Shown piece by piece: positions 34,634 through 43,314 of a stretch of DNA of 64,000 nt. Below the pieces are notes generated by a model. That model did not search any database and was not told where the DNA came from. It saw nothing but the letters and a program-made list of their open reading frames with translations. The position numbers and the translations under genes were made by a program. The number at the start of each line of letters is the position of its first letter. Within the stretch, counting starts at the first letter, position 1. Source of the DNA: Actinokineospora xionganensis (GTDB lineage Bacteria > Actinomycetota > Actinomycetes > Mycobacteriales > Pseudonocardiaceae); NCBI RefSeq assembly GCF_014323725.1, contig NZ_JABVED010000001.1:168505-232504 (forward strand). The letters are read 5' to 3'.

Positions 34634-35863
34634 TCACTTGGACAGGGCGGTCATCCAGGTCGCGGCGACGCCACTGAACAACACGAGTGCCACGGCGACA
34701 CCCGCGCCCGGCGCGCCCGCGACGACGGACGCCACCGCGAGAGCGGTCAGGGCCGCGGCGACGACCGCGCCGATCAGCACGATCCTGCGCATTCCCGGGC
34801 TGACGGTGTGGGTGAGGCCGGTGGCCATCGCCCACAGGCCGAGGGCGAAGGTGAGACCGAGCAGCCCGCGCGGGCCGCCGGTCGTGGCGACCACGGCACA
34901 AGTGATCGCGGCGGCGACGAAGCCGAGGAAGCAGTAGGTGGCGACGCGGGTCGGTCGGTCGACCACGTGGCGGTCGCGGCTGAGCAGCAGGACGCAGTTC
35001 ATGATCGGTTCGAGCGTCCAGGTGAGGATGACCAGGCCGATCGCGACACAGAACAGGACCGTGGCCCAGGTCTGCCCGTCGAAGGGCCGAAGCACGCGGC
35101 TCAGGATGAAGGGGGCGATCAGGACGGCGATGCGAACGCCCTTCGGCAGCGTGCCGAGCCACAGCTGGAACCGCAGCAGCTGACCGTAGAGCGGGTTTCG
35201 GGTCTTCAGTGCGTAGGACAGGCCTGCGCGGGCGCCCTTGTCCGTGGGGTCGAGCCGCAGTGCGGTGCGCTGGGATCGGACCGCGGACTTGCCACCGCCG
35301 CGGCGCAGGGCGAGCAGGCCCTGGATGCGGTGGGCGTCGGCGTTCTCCGGGTCCAGTCGCAGAGCCTCGGCGACCGCGGCGTCGGCGTCGTCGAACCGGC
35401 CCGCGTCGTGGAGGGCCGCCGCCTGCAGGGCAGCGCCCCCAGAGTCCTCGGGGTCGAGGGCGCGTGCCTTCTTGACGCTGGCCAACGCCTCTTTGGCGCG
35501 GTCATCGGCGAGCAGGATGGAGGCCTCCTGCAGGTGCAGGCCCGCGAGGTGCGGGGCCAGCGCGAGACCGCGGCGGATCGCGGTGAGCGCCTCGGGGTGG
35601 CGGCCCAGCCCGGCCAGTGAGCCCGCGTGGATGGCGTGGGCGAACACGTTCTCCGGCTCGGCGGCCAGAGCGCCGCGGCCGACGTCAAGGGCCTCGTCGT
35701 ACTTCTCCTGGCGCAGCAGGGATTGCGCGAGCAAGACCTGGACCATCGTGTCGTCGGGTTGGCCGGCGAGCGCGGTCCGGAGCAGCTCCTCAGCCTCACG
35801 CGCCCGGCCAAGGCCGAGCAGGGCCTGACCCCGGCGCAACGCGGCATCGGTGACGTCGTTCAT
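34634..35863 (-). CDS. TPR-repeat protein with multi-helix membrane C-terminus
   Basis: This 409-aa protein has an N-terminal array of about six tetratricopeptide repeats (residues 1-215; for example AREAEELLRTALAGQPDD, KYDEALDVGRGALAAEPEN, RFDDADAAVAEALRLDPEN). A hydrophobic region with about six membrane helices follows (about residues 240-407). The soluble TPR part would face the cytoplasm and bind partner proteins. It is divergent, 93 bp apart, from a TPR-AAA ATPase gene with a related repeat layout, so the two probably act together. Function is unknown. Confidence 0.88.
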   Translation of the reverse strand: MNDVTDAALRRGQALLGLGRAREAEELLRTALAGQPDDTMVQVLLAQSLLRQEKYDEALDVGRGALAAEPENVFAHAIHAGSLAGLGRHPEALTAIRRGLALAPHLAGLHLQEASILLADDRAKEALASVKKARALDPEDSGGAALQAAALHDAGRFDDADAAVAEALRLDPENADAHRIQGLLALRRGGGKSAVRSQRTALRLDPTDKGARAGLSYALKTRNPLYGQLLRFQLWLGTLPKGVRIAVLIAPFILSRVLRPFDGQTWATVLFCVAIGLVILTWTLEPIMNCVLLLSRDRHVVDRPTRVATYCFLGFVAAAITCAVVATTGGPRGLLGLTFALGLWAMATGLTHTVSPGMRRIVLIGAVVAAALTALAVASVVAGAPGAGVAVALVLFSGVAATWMTALSK

Positions 35864-35956
35864 TCCACACCCCAGTGGCAGATCGCGGCTACATCCCGGC
35901 ACACGGTAGAGAAGTCGCTGGTCAAGTGTGGAATCGGGTCGGGTAGCGTGCGCGGG

Positions 35957-37186
35957 GTGACGCATGATCCGGTGATCGAGGCCCTGCTCGGCGCGCTCGC
36001 CGGCGACGAGGGCAACCATCCCGTGCGGGTCCACCTCGCCACGCTGTTGGTCGACGCGGGCCGTCCCGCCGAGGCGCTCGACCAAGCGGCCATCGTGCTC
36101 GCCGCCCAACCGGACCATGTCGAGGCGCTCCGTGTCGCCGCCGCGGCCGCCCGGGCGGTCGGCGACGAGGCCAAAGCCACCGCCTACGCCCGCCTCGCGA
36201 CGGCGCTCGACCCGGCCACGGCCCCACCGGCCCCGGCGGTACCGGACACCGCCGACGAGATCCTCGAACGATGGAGCACCAGCGACCCCGTGGTCGAGCC
36301 GGATATCGGCACGATCCGGGCCGCGGGGATCACGCTCGCTGACGTCGGCGGACTCGACGAAGTCAAGAAGCGGCTGGAGCTTTCGTTCCTCAAGCCGCTG
36401 CGCAACCCGGAGATGCGGCTGCGGTTCGGCAAGTCGCTGCGCGGTGGGTTGCTGCTGTGGGGCCCGCCTGGCTGCGGCAAGACACTCGTCGCCCGCGCGT
36501 TGGCGGGTGAGCTGGGGGCGAGCTTCTACGAGATCGGCCTCAGCGACGTGCTGGACATGTGGATCGGCAGCAGCGAACGCAACCTGCGCGCGATCTTCGA
36601 CACCGCGCGCAGCAACCGGCCGTGCCTGCTGTTCTTCGACGAGATCGACGCCCTGGGCCAGAAGCGGTCCCAGTTGCGCGGCGGCGGATCCGCCATGCGC
36701 GGCGTGGTCAACCAGATCCTCGCCGAACTCGACGGCGCGAGCACCGACAACGACGGCGTGTTCGTCCTGGCCGCGAGCAACCACCCCTGGGACATCGACT
36801 CCGCGCTGCTGCGCCCCGGCCGCTTCGACCGGACCGTGCTGGTCCTCCCACCGGACGCCGCCGCGCGCGAGGCGATCCTGCGGTTCCACCTGCGCGGTCG
36901 CCCCACCGAGCGGCTCGACCTGGCGAAGCTCGCCAAGCTCACCGACGGCAGGTCGGGCGCCGACCTGGCGTTGATCTGCGAACAGGCGACCGAGGTCGCC
37001 ATGGACGGCTCACTGACCGCGGGACGGCTGGAGCCGATCAGCCAGCGCCACCTGGAAGACGCGGCCCGCGCCGTGCGTCCGAGCATCGGCGAGTGGATGG
37101 AGACAGCGCGCAACTACGCCCTCTACGGGAACGACACGGGCGCCTACGACGAACTCGCCGCCTACCTGAAGAAACGGCGTCGCTGA
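35957..37186 (+). CDS. AAA ATPase with N-terminal TPR region
   Basis: This 409-aa protein begins with about 90 residues of TPR-like helices (HPVRVHLATLLVDAGRPAEALDQ, PDHVEALRVAAAAARAVGDEAKA) and a Pro-rich linker. A classical AAA module follows: DVGGLDEVKKRLELSF, Walker A GPPGCGKT (about 169-176), Walker B LLFFDEID (about 225-232), sensor 1 AASN and the double-Arg finger LRPGRFDR. This is the FtsH/p97 type, but no protease domain is attached. GTG 35957 is the chosen start. It probably remodels proteins delivered by the divergent TPR membrane protein. Confidence 0.88.
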   Translation: MTHDPVIEALLGALAGDEGNHPVRVHLATLLVDAGRPAEALDQAAIVLAAQPDHVEALRVAAAAARAVGDEAKATAYARLATALDPATAPPAPAVPDTADEILERWSTSDPVVEPDIGTIRAAGITLADVGGLDEVKKRLELSFLKPLRNPEMRLRFGKSLRGGLLLWGPPGCGKTLVARALAGELGASFYEIGLSDVLDMWIGSSERNLRAIFDTARSNRPCLLFFDEIDALGQKRSQLRGGGSAMRGVVNQILAELDGASTDNDGVFVLAASNHPWDIDSALLRPGRFDRTVLVLPPDAAAREAILRFHLRGRPTERLDLAKLAKLTDGRSGADLALICEQATEVAMDGSLTAGRLEPISQRHLEDAARAVRPSIGEWMETARNYALYGNDTGAYDELAAYLKKRRR

Positions 37187-37216
37187 CGCCCGTGTCGCTC
37201 ACGGCTGCCGAGCGGC

Positions 37217-37486
37217 TCAGGTGTCGGTGCTCCCCAAGACGGCCAACTCGGAGTGGCGCCGAGCGGCGTAGCCACGGAAGTCCTTTCGGATGTCGACGAC
37301 CTCACGCGGCGTCAGGCGTTTCACGCCGCAGTGCCTGAGCGAGCAGTTCCTCGGACCAGACCCGTCGATCAGGGACACGCCGCTGACCGATTCGTCGTCG
37401 TAGGCCTCCAGGCACAGCACTGGATGATATTGGCAATCCTCATAGATGTCGCCGGGCCTGATCTCGGGAACGTCCACTGCGGACAC
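37217..37486 (-). CDS. Conserved small Cys-containing protein
   Basis: This 89-aa protein has the stretch RPGDIYEDCQYHPVLCLEAYDDESVSGVSLIDGS, then PRNCSLRHCGVKRLTPREV. Four spaced Cys and conserved His suggest a metal site or disulfides. It resembles a family of small actinobacterial hypotheticals with the same DCxxHPVLC and CSLRHCG pattern. GTG 37486 has AAGGA three bases upstream; GTG 37477 is an alternative. It lies 38 bp downstream of the large secreted protein on the same strand. Confidence 0.75.
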   Translation of the reverse strand: MSAVDVPEIRPGDIYEDCQYHPVLCLEAYDDESVSGVSLIDGSGPRNCSLRHCGVKRLTPREVVDIRKDFRGYAARRHSELAVLGSTDT

Positions 37487-37524
37487 CGGTCCTTCGGTCG
37501 CGCGTCGCCGGAAAGGTCTCCAGA

Positions 37525-40500
37525 CTAAGGCGTCACGGGGATGTTGGTCAGGCCGGTTCGGGCGTTGGAGACGGTGTTGGACGCGTACACCTTGTTGGGC
37601 GCCGACGAGCACTTCGACGTGGATGAGACGTACACGGCGTAGTTGCCCACCCCGCCCAAGTCCGAGGTGTTGGACCGCCAGATGTTCCCGCAGCCGTACC
37701 CGGTGATCGGGTTGTGGGTCTCGTAGCCGTTGACGAACGTGCCCGGGCCGGTGAAGGTGCCCCGGTTCTGCTCTATCACGTAGTTGTTGCCCTTGGCGTC
37801 GATCCACGAGTCGGCCGAGTTCTGGCCGGAGAGGCCGCGGCCGTCGAAGGTGTTGCCCCGGATGACGCCGCCCTGGGTGCCCTCCTTGATGTCGATGTGC
37901 TCGGCCGCGACGTTCGGTCCGAGGTGGTTGTCCAGCACCTGAACCCGGTCCGACCGGTCCATGCCGCCGGAGTTGCCCAGGCAACCCCAGTTCGAGTTGG
38001 CCGACCCGATATAGACGCCTTCGCCGTAGCCTGGCTTGACCAAGCCGATCTGTTCGATCCGCGACCGCTTCAGCACCCCGTCCGCCGACGAGCGGCGGAA
38101 GTGCACGCCTTCTTCCTCGGTGTGGTGCACGTGCACGCTGTCGATCGTGACGTGGTGCGAGTTGTCCAGCACGATCCCCTTCTTCGACTCGGCGACGGTG
38201 AAGCCGGTCAGGTTCCAGTAGGGCGCGTCGAACAGCCACAGGCCGTACCCGGTGTCCCAGCCCGCGGTCGGCGCCGGGCACGACGGCGCCGTGCCGCTGG
38301 GGCCGTCGTTGATCAGCACGGCGTTCCGCGGGCCGGTCAGGGTGATCGGCGCGCTCGCCGTGCCCGCCTTCCGGGACAGGAACGAGCCTCGGTAGGTTCC
38401 CGCCGCCATCCGGATGGTGCGGCCCGGTCGGGCGTTGGCCAGCGCGGAGCGGAGCTGGTCCGAAGTGGACACGTCCACGACGTCGCTCGGGCTCGCCGCG
38501 GCTGTGATCACGAGGTTGTCCAGGTTGGCGGTCCCCCCAGCGGTGCTCGCGGTGACCCGGATCTTGTTGCTCCCGGCGGTCAGCGTCGCCGTGGTGGTCA
38601 CGGTCCGCCAGGTCGTCCAAGCGCCGGTCGAGGGGAAGGCGAGGTCGTCGGCGACCACCCCGCCGTTGACGCTCACGTCGGCCGGTCGGCCGGTGCTTCC
38701 GTTGGCGTAGCGGAACGTCAACGTGTGCGCACCCGCCGCCGCCGCGGTCACCGTCCACTCGACGTACGCGCCTGCGGCGTTGGTCGTGTTGCAGAACCCC
38801 GTTCCGGTGTAGCCGACGTGGTCGGAGTCGACAGTTCCTTGACACACCGCGGTTTCCGCCTCATATCGAGCTGGCGAAGGCGGCTGAGTGGTTGTCGGCT
38901 GTGTGGTCCCGACGGATTTCAGGAACAGGGACTGGCCCGCGTCGGTCCTCGAAGCGTTGACACCGTGCCCGCCGGTGTAGTCGCCGCGCTCGTTGTGCGC
39001 CCAGTCGGCGATCGGCGCGCCCGCCTTGTCCAGGTGGTGCCACCCCGTGCCGGACCAGCCGAACTGGTACACGCGGTGTCGGTCGGGGTAGTAGTCGACG
39101 TACGGGTCGGTGTCGCTGTTGAGCTGCTTCTTCATGGTGTTGTTGAAGAAGACGTTTCGGGGACCGGTGGATCCCGACCACTTCACCGCCTTCTGGCCCG
39201 CGCCCCACCAGATCGGGAACCAGTTCGAGTCGTCCGGCCCGCCGCCGCCTTCCTCGCCGCAGTTGCTCAGACAGTTGGAGGAGCGGTGCGCGTACGGCAC
39301 GGTCACCGTGTTCAGCTCGAAGAGGTTGTGCCGCTCCCACCCGCCGTGCAGGTTCAGGTCGGAGTCGAAGTCGTTGCCGATCACCACGTTCCCCGACGCG
39401 GACCACTGGAACGTGAAGTGCCGCAGGTTGCGCGAGGTGTTCCCGGCGTACAGCGAGTCCCACACGCGTGAGCCCCGGAAATACCCGTTGCCGCCCTTGC
39501 CCTTGTTCCACGCGCCGTCAAGGTGGTTGTCGACGATCTGGAGGTTCTTCGCCTCCTCGGTGACGATCGGGTGCGACCCGGTCATCTCCGCCCGCACACC
39601 GCGGACCCACGAGTTCGCCGCCCATTTGAAGACGATGCCGTGCATCTCGTCGGCGGGGGACATGTTGCCGTAGTTGTGGACCGCCTTCGCCGGGTCGAGC
39701 GCGGGCATGGCCTGGGTGAAGCTGAGGTTCTCGAAACCGACACCCACGACCGGGTCCACGATCGGCGACGCTTTCGAGTAGTAGACGGCGCCGTCGATCG
39801 GGGCTGAACCGTCCGAAGTGGACGAGACGGGGACGTCGTACTCCAGCGGCTTGTCCAGCGTGAGCCTGCGGTTCGTGGTGTCCACCGCGGCGATGGTGAA
39901 CAGCTGCTGGCGCATGTGCTGGTTCAGCAGGGGATGCGTGGTCGGCACCGCCTTCTGCTGCTCGTAGAACCTGACCGAGTTCGCCGCCCGGATGTTGACC
40001 AGGCCGCCCACGGTGAACCCTGTCAGCGACCCGCTGCTCGCGAGTTGGACCACCTTGTCGCCGGTCCGCGCGGAGAACCCGGCGTCGCCCGCCTTGCCGC
40101 CGAGTTGCACACCCACCTTCCAGTGCACGTTGGCGGTGCCCTCGAAGATGTCCTTGCGGTTGGCGGGCGCGGAGGCGTGGTCACTGGCGTAGGCGGTGTG
40201 GACCGCGCGCGACTGCACCCGGAACAGGCCCCGGCCCGGCCACAGCCAGCCGCCTTTGCCCTGCCCGTGGGTCATCCCGTCCTCGTCCCAGTCCGAGCCG
40301 TCGGGGGTGAGGGTGTCGTAGCGGGTGTTCGCGTCGGGTCGGAACACGATCCGGGTGCCTGCCGCGGGATCGCTGCCCGCGCCGCGGATCACCAGGTAGT
40401 CGGCGTCGACCGCGAGTTGGCGGGACACGTCGAGGACGCCCGCGGGCAAGGTGATCAGGCTCAGCTTCGTGTAGCCGGCGGAGGGCGAGCATCGGGTGCG

Positions 40501-40845
40501 GACGCCGTCGATCGCGGCCTGCAGCCCGGCGCTGTCGTCCACGCCGTCACCTGGCCGGACTCCGTGCTGCCCGGCGAGTTCGGCCGGGGTGAGCCTGCAG
40601 GCGGCGTCCGGGTTGATCTCGTTGGCGCCGGGCAGCGCCGCGCCGCCGCGGAAGCCGGCTTTGCTCCAGTCGTACAGCCCCGGGATCGGGGCCCGGCGGT
40701 TGGCCGCCGACAGATCGAGGCCTGCCGCCGCGGCCTGGCCCGCGGCGGGAACCGTGGACACCAGCACCACCGGCGTCGCCAGCGCGAGCGCGGCGGCGAC
40801 GCCGAGGGCCAGCGGCCTTCGATGGGCAGGGGAAAGGTGCGGCAC
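37525..40845 (-). CDS. Secreted double beta-helix protein with CBM35-like module
   Basis: This 1106-aa exported protein has a signal peptide (about residues 1-40, ending AAGQAAAA). A first right-handed beta-helix of pectate-lyase type follows (about 80-640; ITLPAGVLDVSRQLAVDADYLVIRGAG, IVTEEAKNLQIVDNHLDGAW, GNVVIGNDFDSDLNLHGGW). A short Thr/Pro linker leads to a CBM35/CBM6-like domain (about 660-790; ARYEAETAVCQG to TANLDNLVI), then a second parallel beta-helix (about 795-1106; TIRMAAGTYRGSFLSRKAG, VLDNSHHVTIDSVHVHHTEEEGVHF). It probably cleaves an acidic plant or microbial polysaccharide. GTG start with GGGAGG five bases upstream. A 17-bp box shared with the ABC operon lies upstream. Confidence 0.88.
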   Translation of the reverse strand: MPHLSPAHRRPLALGVAAALALATPVVLVSTVPAAGQAAAAGLDLSAANRRAPIPGLYDWSKAGFRGGAALPGANEINPDAACRLTPAELAGQHGVRPGDGVDDSAGLQAAIDGVRTRCSPSAGYTKLSLITLPAGVLDVSRQLAVDADYLVIRGAGSDPAAGTRIVFRPDANTRYDTLTPDGSDWDEDGMTHGQGKGGWLWPGRGLFRVQSRAVHTAYASDHASAPANRKDIFEGTANVHWKVGVQLGGKAGDAGFSARTGDKVVQLASSGSLTGFTVGGLVNIRAANSVRFYEQQKAVPTTHPLLNQHMRQQLFTIAAVDTTNRRLTLDKPLEYDVPVSSTSDGSAPIDGAVYYSKASPIVDPVVGVGFENLSFTQAMPALDPAKAVHNYGNMSPADEMHGIVFKWAANSWVRGVRAEMTGSHPIVTEEAKNLQIVDNHLDGAWNKGKGGNGYFRGSRVWDSLYAGNTSRNLRHFTFQWSASGNVVIGNDFDSDLNLHGGWERHNLFELNTVTVPYAHRSSNCLSNCGEEGGGGPDDSNWFPIWWGAGQKAVKWSGSTGPRNVFFNNTMKKQLNSDTDPYVDYYPDRHRVYQFGWSGTGWHHLDKAGAPIADWAHNERGDYTGGHGVNASRTDAGQSLFLKSVGTTQPTTTQPPSPARYEAETAVCQGTVDSDHVGYTGTGFCNTTNAAGAYVEWTVTAAAAGAHTLTFRYANGSTGRPADVSVNGGVVADDLAFPSTGAWTTWRTVTTTATLTAGSNKIRVTASTAGGTANLDNLVITAAASPSDVVDVSTSDQLRSALANARPGRTIRMAAGTYRGSFLSRKAGTASAPITLTGPRNAVLINDGPSGTAPSCPAPTAGWDTGYGLWLFDAPYWNLTGFTVAESKKGIVLDNSHHVTIDSVHVHHTEEEGVHFRRSSADGVLKRSRIEQIGLVKPGYGEGVYIGSANSNWGCLGNSGGMDRSDRVQVLDNHLGPNVAAEHIDIKEGTQGGVIRGNTFDGRGLSGQNSADSWIDAKGNNYVIEQNRGTFTGPGTFVNGYETHNPITGYGCGNIWRSNTSDLGGVGNYAVYVSSTSKCSSAPNKVYASNTVSNARTGLTNIPVTP

Positions 40846-40953
40846 TGCGACCTCCCGGTCGAAGGGGAAGTAGCCGCCTGCACGGCGGCTGGTCTAAACC
40901 ACTTAACTGGGAGGTGGTCAGCCCGTCAATAGGTGAACTGTATTTGGTTTGCT

Positions 40954-40970
40954 GTCCACATATGTGTCTG
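40954..40970 (-). promoter_or_regulatory. 17-bp IclR-box candidate, copy 1
   Basis: On the minus strand this reads cagacacatatgtggac, with the perfect 10-bp palindrome cacatatgtg at its core. It lies 109 bp upstream of the secreted beta-helix gene and directly after the IclR stop codon. The identical 17-mer occurs at 41847-41863 upstream of the ABC importer. Confidence 0.7.
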
Positions 40971-41750
40971 TTAGCGAATGCCGTGCAACCTCAGGGTCGT
41001 GGCGAGCTGTTGGGTGTGCTTCATGATCGCGGTCGAGACGCGGTCGAGTTCGTCGTCGTCGACCTTGTCGGCGGGCATCGAGCAGCTGATCGCGTCGGTG
41101 GCCGGGATCCGGTAGTCCACCGCGACCGCCACGCAGGCCACGCCTTCGGTGCCCTGCTCTCGTTCGAAGGCCCAGCCGCGAGTTCGCACCAGGTCTAGTT
41201 CGGCGAAGAGCGCCTCGCGGTCGGGCAGTGAGTGCGGCGTGTGCTGTTCGAGTTCCTCGGGGACGATGGCCGCGACCTCGGCTGGGGTGAGCTGGGCGAG
41301 CAGGGCCTGGCCCAGGGCGGTGATGTACGCGGGGAGCCGTCGGCCGACCCGGGAGATGAGCCGCATCGAGTCCCGTGACTCGCGGCTGGCCAGGTAGAGC
41401 ACGTGCGCCTCGTCGCGGCGGGCGTAGTGGATCGTGTAGCCGATCTCGGCGCGGAGGTCCTCCATCGCCTGGTACGCGTAGTGCAGGGCGGGATCACGGT
41501 CCAGGTAAGCGGTTCCGGACAGCAGGGCGTGTGGTCCGACGCCGAACTTCGTGCCGGTGTCGTCGGCCTCGACCCACTTGAGCTCCCGCAGGGTGCGGAT
41601 CAGCGCGTGCAGGCTCGACCGGGGGTACCCCATGCGTTCCTGCAGGTCGGAGATGGTGAGCCAGGTGGGCGACGCGGCGAGCGTCTCCAGGATGCGGACT
41701 GTGCGTTCGGCTGATTTCACCGGCGAGACCTCGGGAACCTCACGAGCCAT
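40971..41750 (-). CDS. IclR-family transcriptional regulator
   Basis: This 259-aa regulator has an N-terminal winged helix (SAERTVRILETLAASPTWLTISDLQERMGYPRSSLHALIRTLRELKWVE, about residues 12-62) and a GAF-like IclR ligand domain. The domain includes HYARRDEAHVLYLASRES, GRRLPAYITALGQALLAQL and CVAVAVDYRIPATDAISCSMPA. IclR proteins often sense sugar acids or aromatic acids. It lies between its two likely targets, the secreted protein and the importer operon. ATG 41750 is chosen over a longer TTG-started frame. Confidence 0.9.
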   Translation of the reverse strand: MAREVPEVSPVKSAERTVRILETLAASPTWLTISDLQERMGYPRSSLHALIRTLRELKWVEADDTGTKFGVGPHALLSGTAYLDRDPALHYAYQAMEDLRAEIGYTIHYARRDEAHVLYLASRESRDSMRLISRVGRRLPAYITALGQALLAQLTPAEVAAIVPEELEQHTPHSLPDREALFAELDLVRTRGWAFEREQGTEGVACVAVAVDYRIPATDAISCSMPADKVDDDELDRVSTAIMKHTQQLATTLRLHGIR

Positions 41751-41846
41751 GGCATCCAACTTTCTGCGCAAAGTTTTTCATGTCTGTTGACCGTCAGCAT
41801 ACCGCTCGCTATCTTTACCCGACATTAACAACACATATACAGACAC

Positions 41847-41863
41847 CAGACACATATGTGGAC
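41847..41863 (+). promoter_or_regulatory. 17-bp IclR-box candidate, copy 2
   Basis: The sequence cagacacatatgtggac is identical to the box at 40954-40970 on the opposite strand. It ends nine bases before the importer start codon and would overlap the promoter or leader. A degenerate neighbour, acacatatacagac at 41831-41844, may be a second half-site. Confidence 0.7.
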
Positions 41864-41872
41864 GGGAGTAGC

Positions 41873-43216
41873 GTGTTGAGTCATCTTCGACGAGCGACCA
41901 GGCCGGTGTCCTTGCTGGTCGCGGCCCTGATCGGGCTGGGGAGCGCGGGCTGCGGCAGCGGCGCCCCGGCCGTCCCTGATCAGGACGCCAAGGCTCCGCT
42001 GCAGATCTGGATCCGCAAGCCGCCGGGGGCGCCCACCGAGAAGACCGCCAAGGCGCTCGCCGTCGAATTCACCAAGGCCACCGGCATCGAGGCCACGGTG
42101 ACCGCGATCTTCGAGGACTTCGAGACGAAGCTGCAGCAGGCCGCGGCGGGCAAACAGCTCCCGGACATCGTCCTCAACGACACCGCCCAACTGGGCTCCC
42201 TGGTCAAGCAGGGGCTGGTGCGCGAGGTGGACCGGGAGATCGTCGCTGGTGGCGACAAGGTCGCCGACCTCGCGTGGCAGGCGACCCTGGGCGCGGACGG
42301 GAAGTCCTATGCGGTGCCGTTCTCCGCGCAGACGTTCGCGCTGTTCATCCGCAAGGACTGGCGGGAGAAACTCGGCGCCGGGCAACCGACGACCTGGGCT
42401 GAGCTCGACGCTCTCGCCACCGCGTTCACCACGAAGGACCCCGATGGGAACGGCCAGGCCGACACCCACGGCTACGTCATCCCCGGTTCCACCAAGCGCG
42501 GCTACATGGCCTGGTACGCCAGCAGCTTCCTCTGGGCCAACGGCGGTGACTTCCTCACCGAGAAGGACCGCAAGTTCACCCCGGCCGTCACCGACGCGAA
42601 GTCGGTGGCCACAGTGGAGTGGCTCAAAGGCCAGTTCTGCACCGCGAAGACAGTGGCGCCGGGCGCGGTGACGATGGAGACCACGCAGGCGCACCCGGTG
42701 TTCGAGGGCGGCAAGGCGGGCATCTACCTCACCGGCCCGTACAACATGGCCCGCTTCGACAAGAACCTCGGCGCGGACAAGTACGAGGTGGTCCCCGCGC
42801 CCAAGGGGCCGGACGGCAAGCAGGCGTCGCTGGCCGAGGGGGAGAACGTCTACCTGATGGCGGGTTCGAAAAACGAGGCGGGGCAACAGAAGTTCGCCGA
42901 GTTCGCGATCTCCGCGCCAGGGCAGACGATCGGCATGGCGGGCGACACCGACGGCAACATCGTGCGGCTGCCGATCAGCTCGGCGGTGAAGCTGTCGCAG
43001 GTCCGCAAGGACCCCCGCTGGCAGATCTTCGACGAGGTCTACCGGACCGCGGGACGTTATAGCCCGGCCGTGCCCGACTGGACGCCGTTTCGTCAAGCCG
43101 CCGCCGAGGCCATCAACGCGGTCGTCGCCGACTGCGCCTCCGACACCAAGTCCCACCTGGACAAGCTCGCCGAGACGTTCGCGGCGGAACTGGTCAGGCA
43201 GGGGGTGGGGGCGTGA
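41873..43216 (+). CDS. Carbohydrate ABC substrate-binding lipoprotein
   Basis: This 447-aa extracellular solute-binding protein of family 1 has a lipoprotein signal ending GLGSAGC. The mature part shows LQIWIRKPPGAPTEKTAKALAVEFTKATGIEATV, KQLPDIVLNDTAQLGSLVKQGLV, the GKSYAVPF hinge and GKAGIYLTGPYNM. This is the maltose/multiple-sugar binding type. GTG 41873 has GGGAG four bases upstream; TTG 41876 is the next option. It is first in an operon with two permeases and a sugar-acid dehydratase. Its 3' end is partly duplicated just downstream. Confidence 0.9.
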   Translation: MLSHLRRATRPVSLLVAALIGLGSAGCGSGAPAVPDQDAKAPLQIWIRKPPGAPTEKTAKALAVEFTKATGIEATVTAIFEDFETKLQQAAAGKQLPDIVLNDTAQLGSLVKQGLVREVDREIVAGGDKVADLAWQATLGADGKSYAVPFSAQTFALFIRKDWREKLGAGQPTTWAELDALATAFTTKDPDGNGQADTHGYVIPGSTKRGYMAWYASSFLWANGGDFLTEKDRKFTPAVTDAKSVATVEWLKGQFCTAKTVAPGAVTMETTQAHPVFEGGKAGIYLTGPYNMARFDKNLGADKYEVVPAPKGPDGKQASLAEGENVYLMAGSKNEAGQQKFAEFAISAPGQTIGMAGDTDGNIVRLPISSAVKLSQVRKDPRWQIFDEVYRTAGRYSPAVPDWTPFRQAAAEAINAVVADCASDTKSHLDKLAETFAAELVRQGVGA

Positions 43217-43314
43217 GGACGGTCGTCGACCGCGGCTTCGGCCCCGTGTCGCACCTGGACAAGCTTCCCGAGATCTTCGCGGCGCAACTGACTTGGCAGG
43301 GGGTGGCGGCGTGA
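43213..43314 (+). pseudogene. 33-codon mini-ORF from tandem duplication of the binding-protein 3' end
   Basis: The frame runs GTG 43213 to TGA 43314 and overlaps the binding-protein stop (GTGA 43213-43216) and the permease start (GTGA 43311-43314). Its second half, SHLDKLPEIFAAQL-x-QGVAA, closely matches the binding-protein end SHLDKLAETFAAELVRQGVGA. DNA of the two copies is offset by 98 bp and is largely identical over the last 70 bases. The copy keeps translational coupling intact. Whether the peptide is made or does anything is unknown. Confidence 0.6.

Noticed and set aside
35627-35956. Upstream extension of the AAA ATPase frame
   Set aside because: It overlaps the divergent TPR-membrane gene. 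GTG 35957 gives a normal TPR start.
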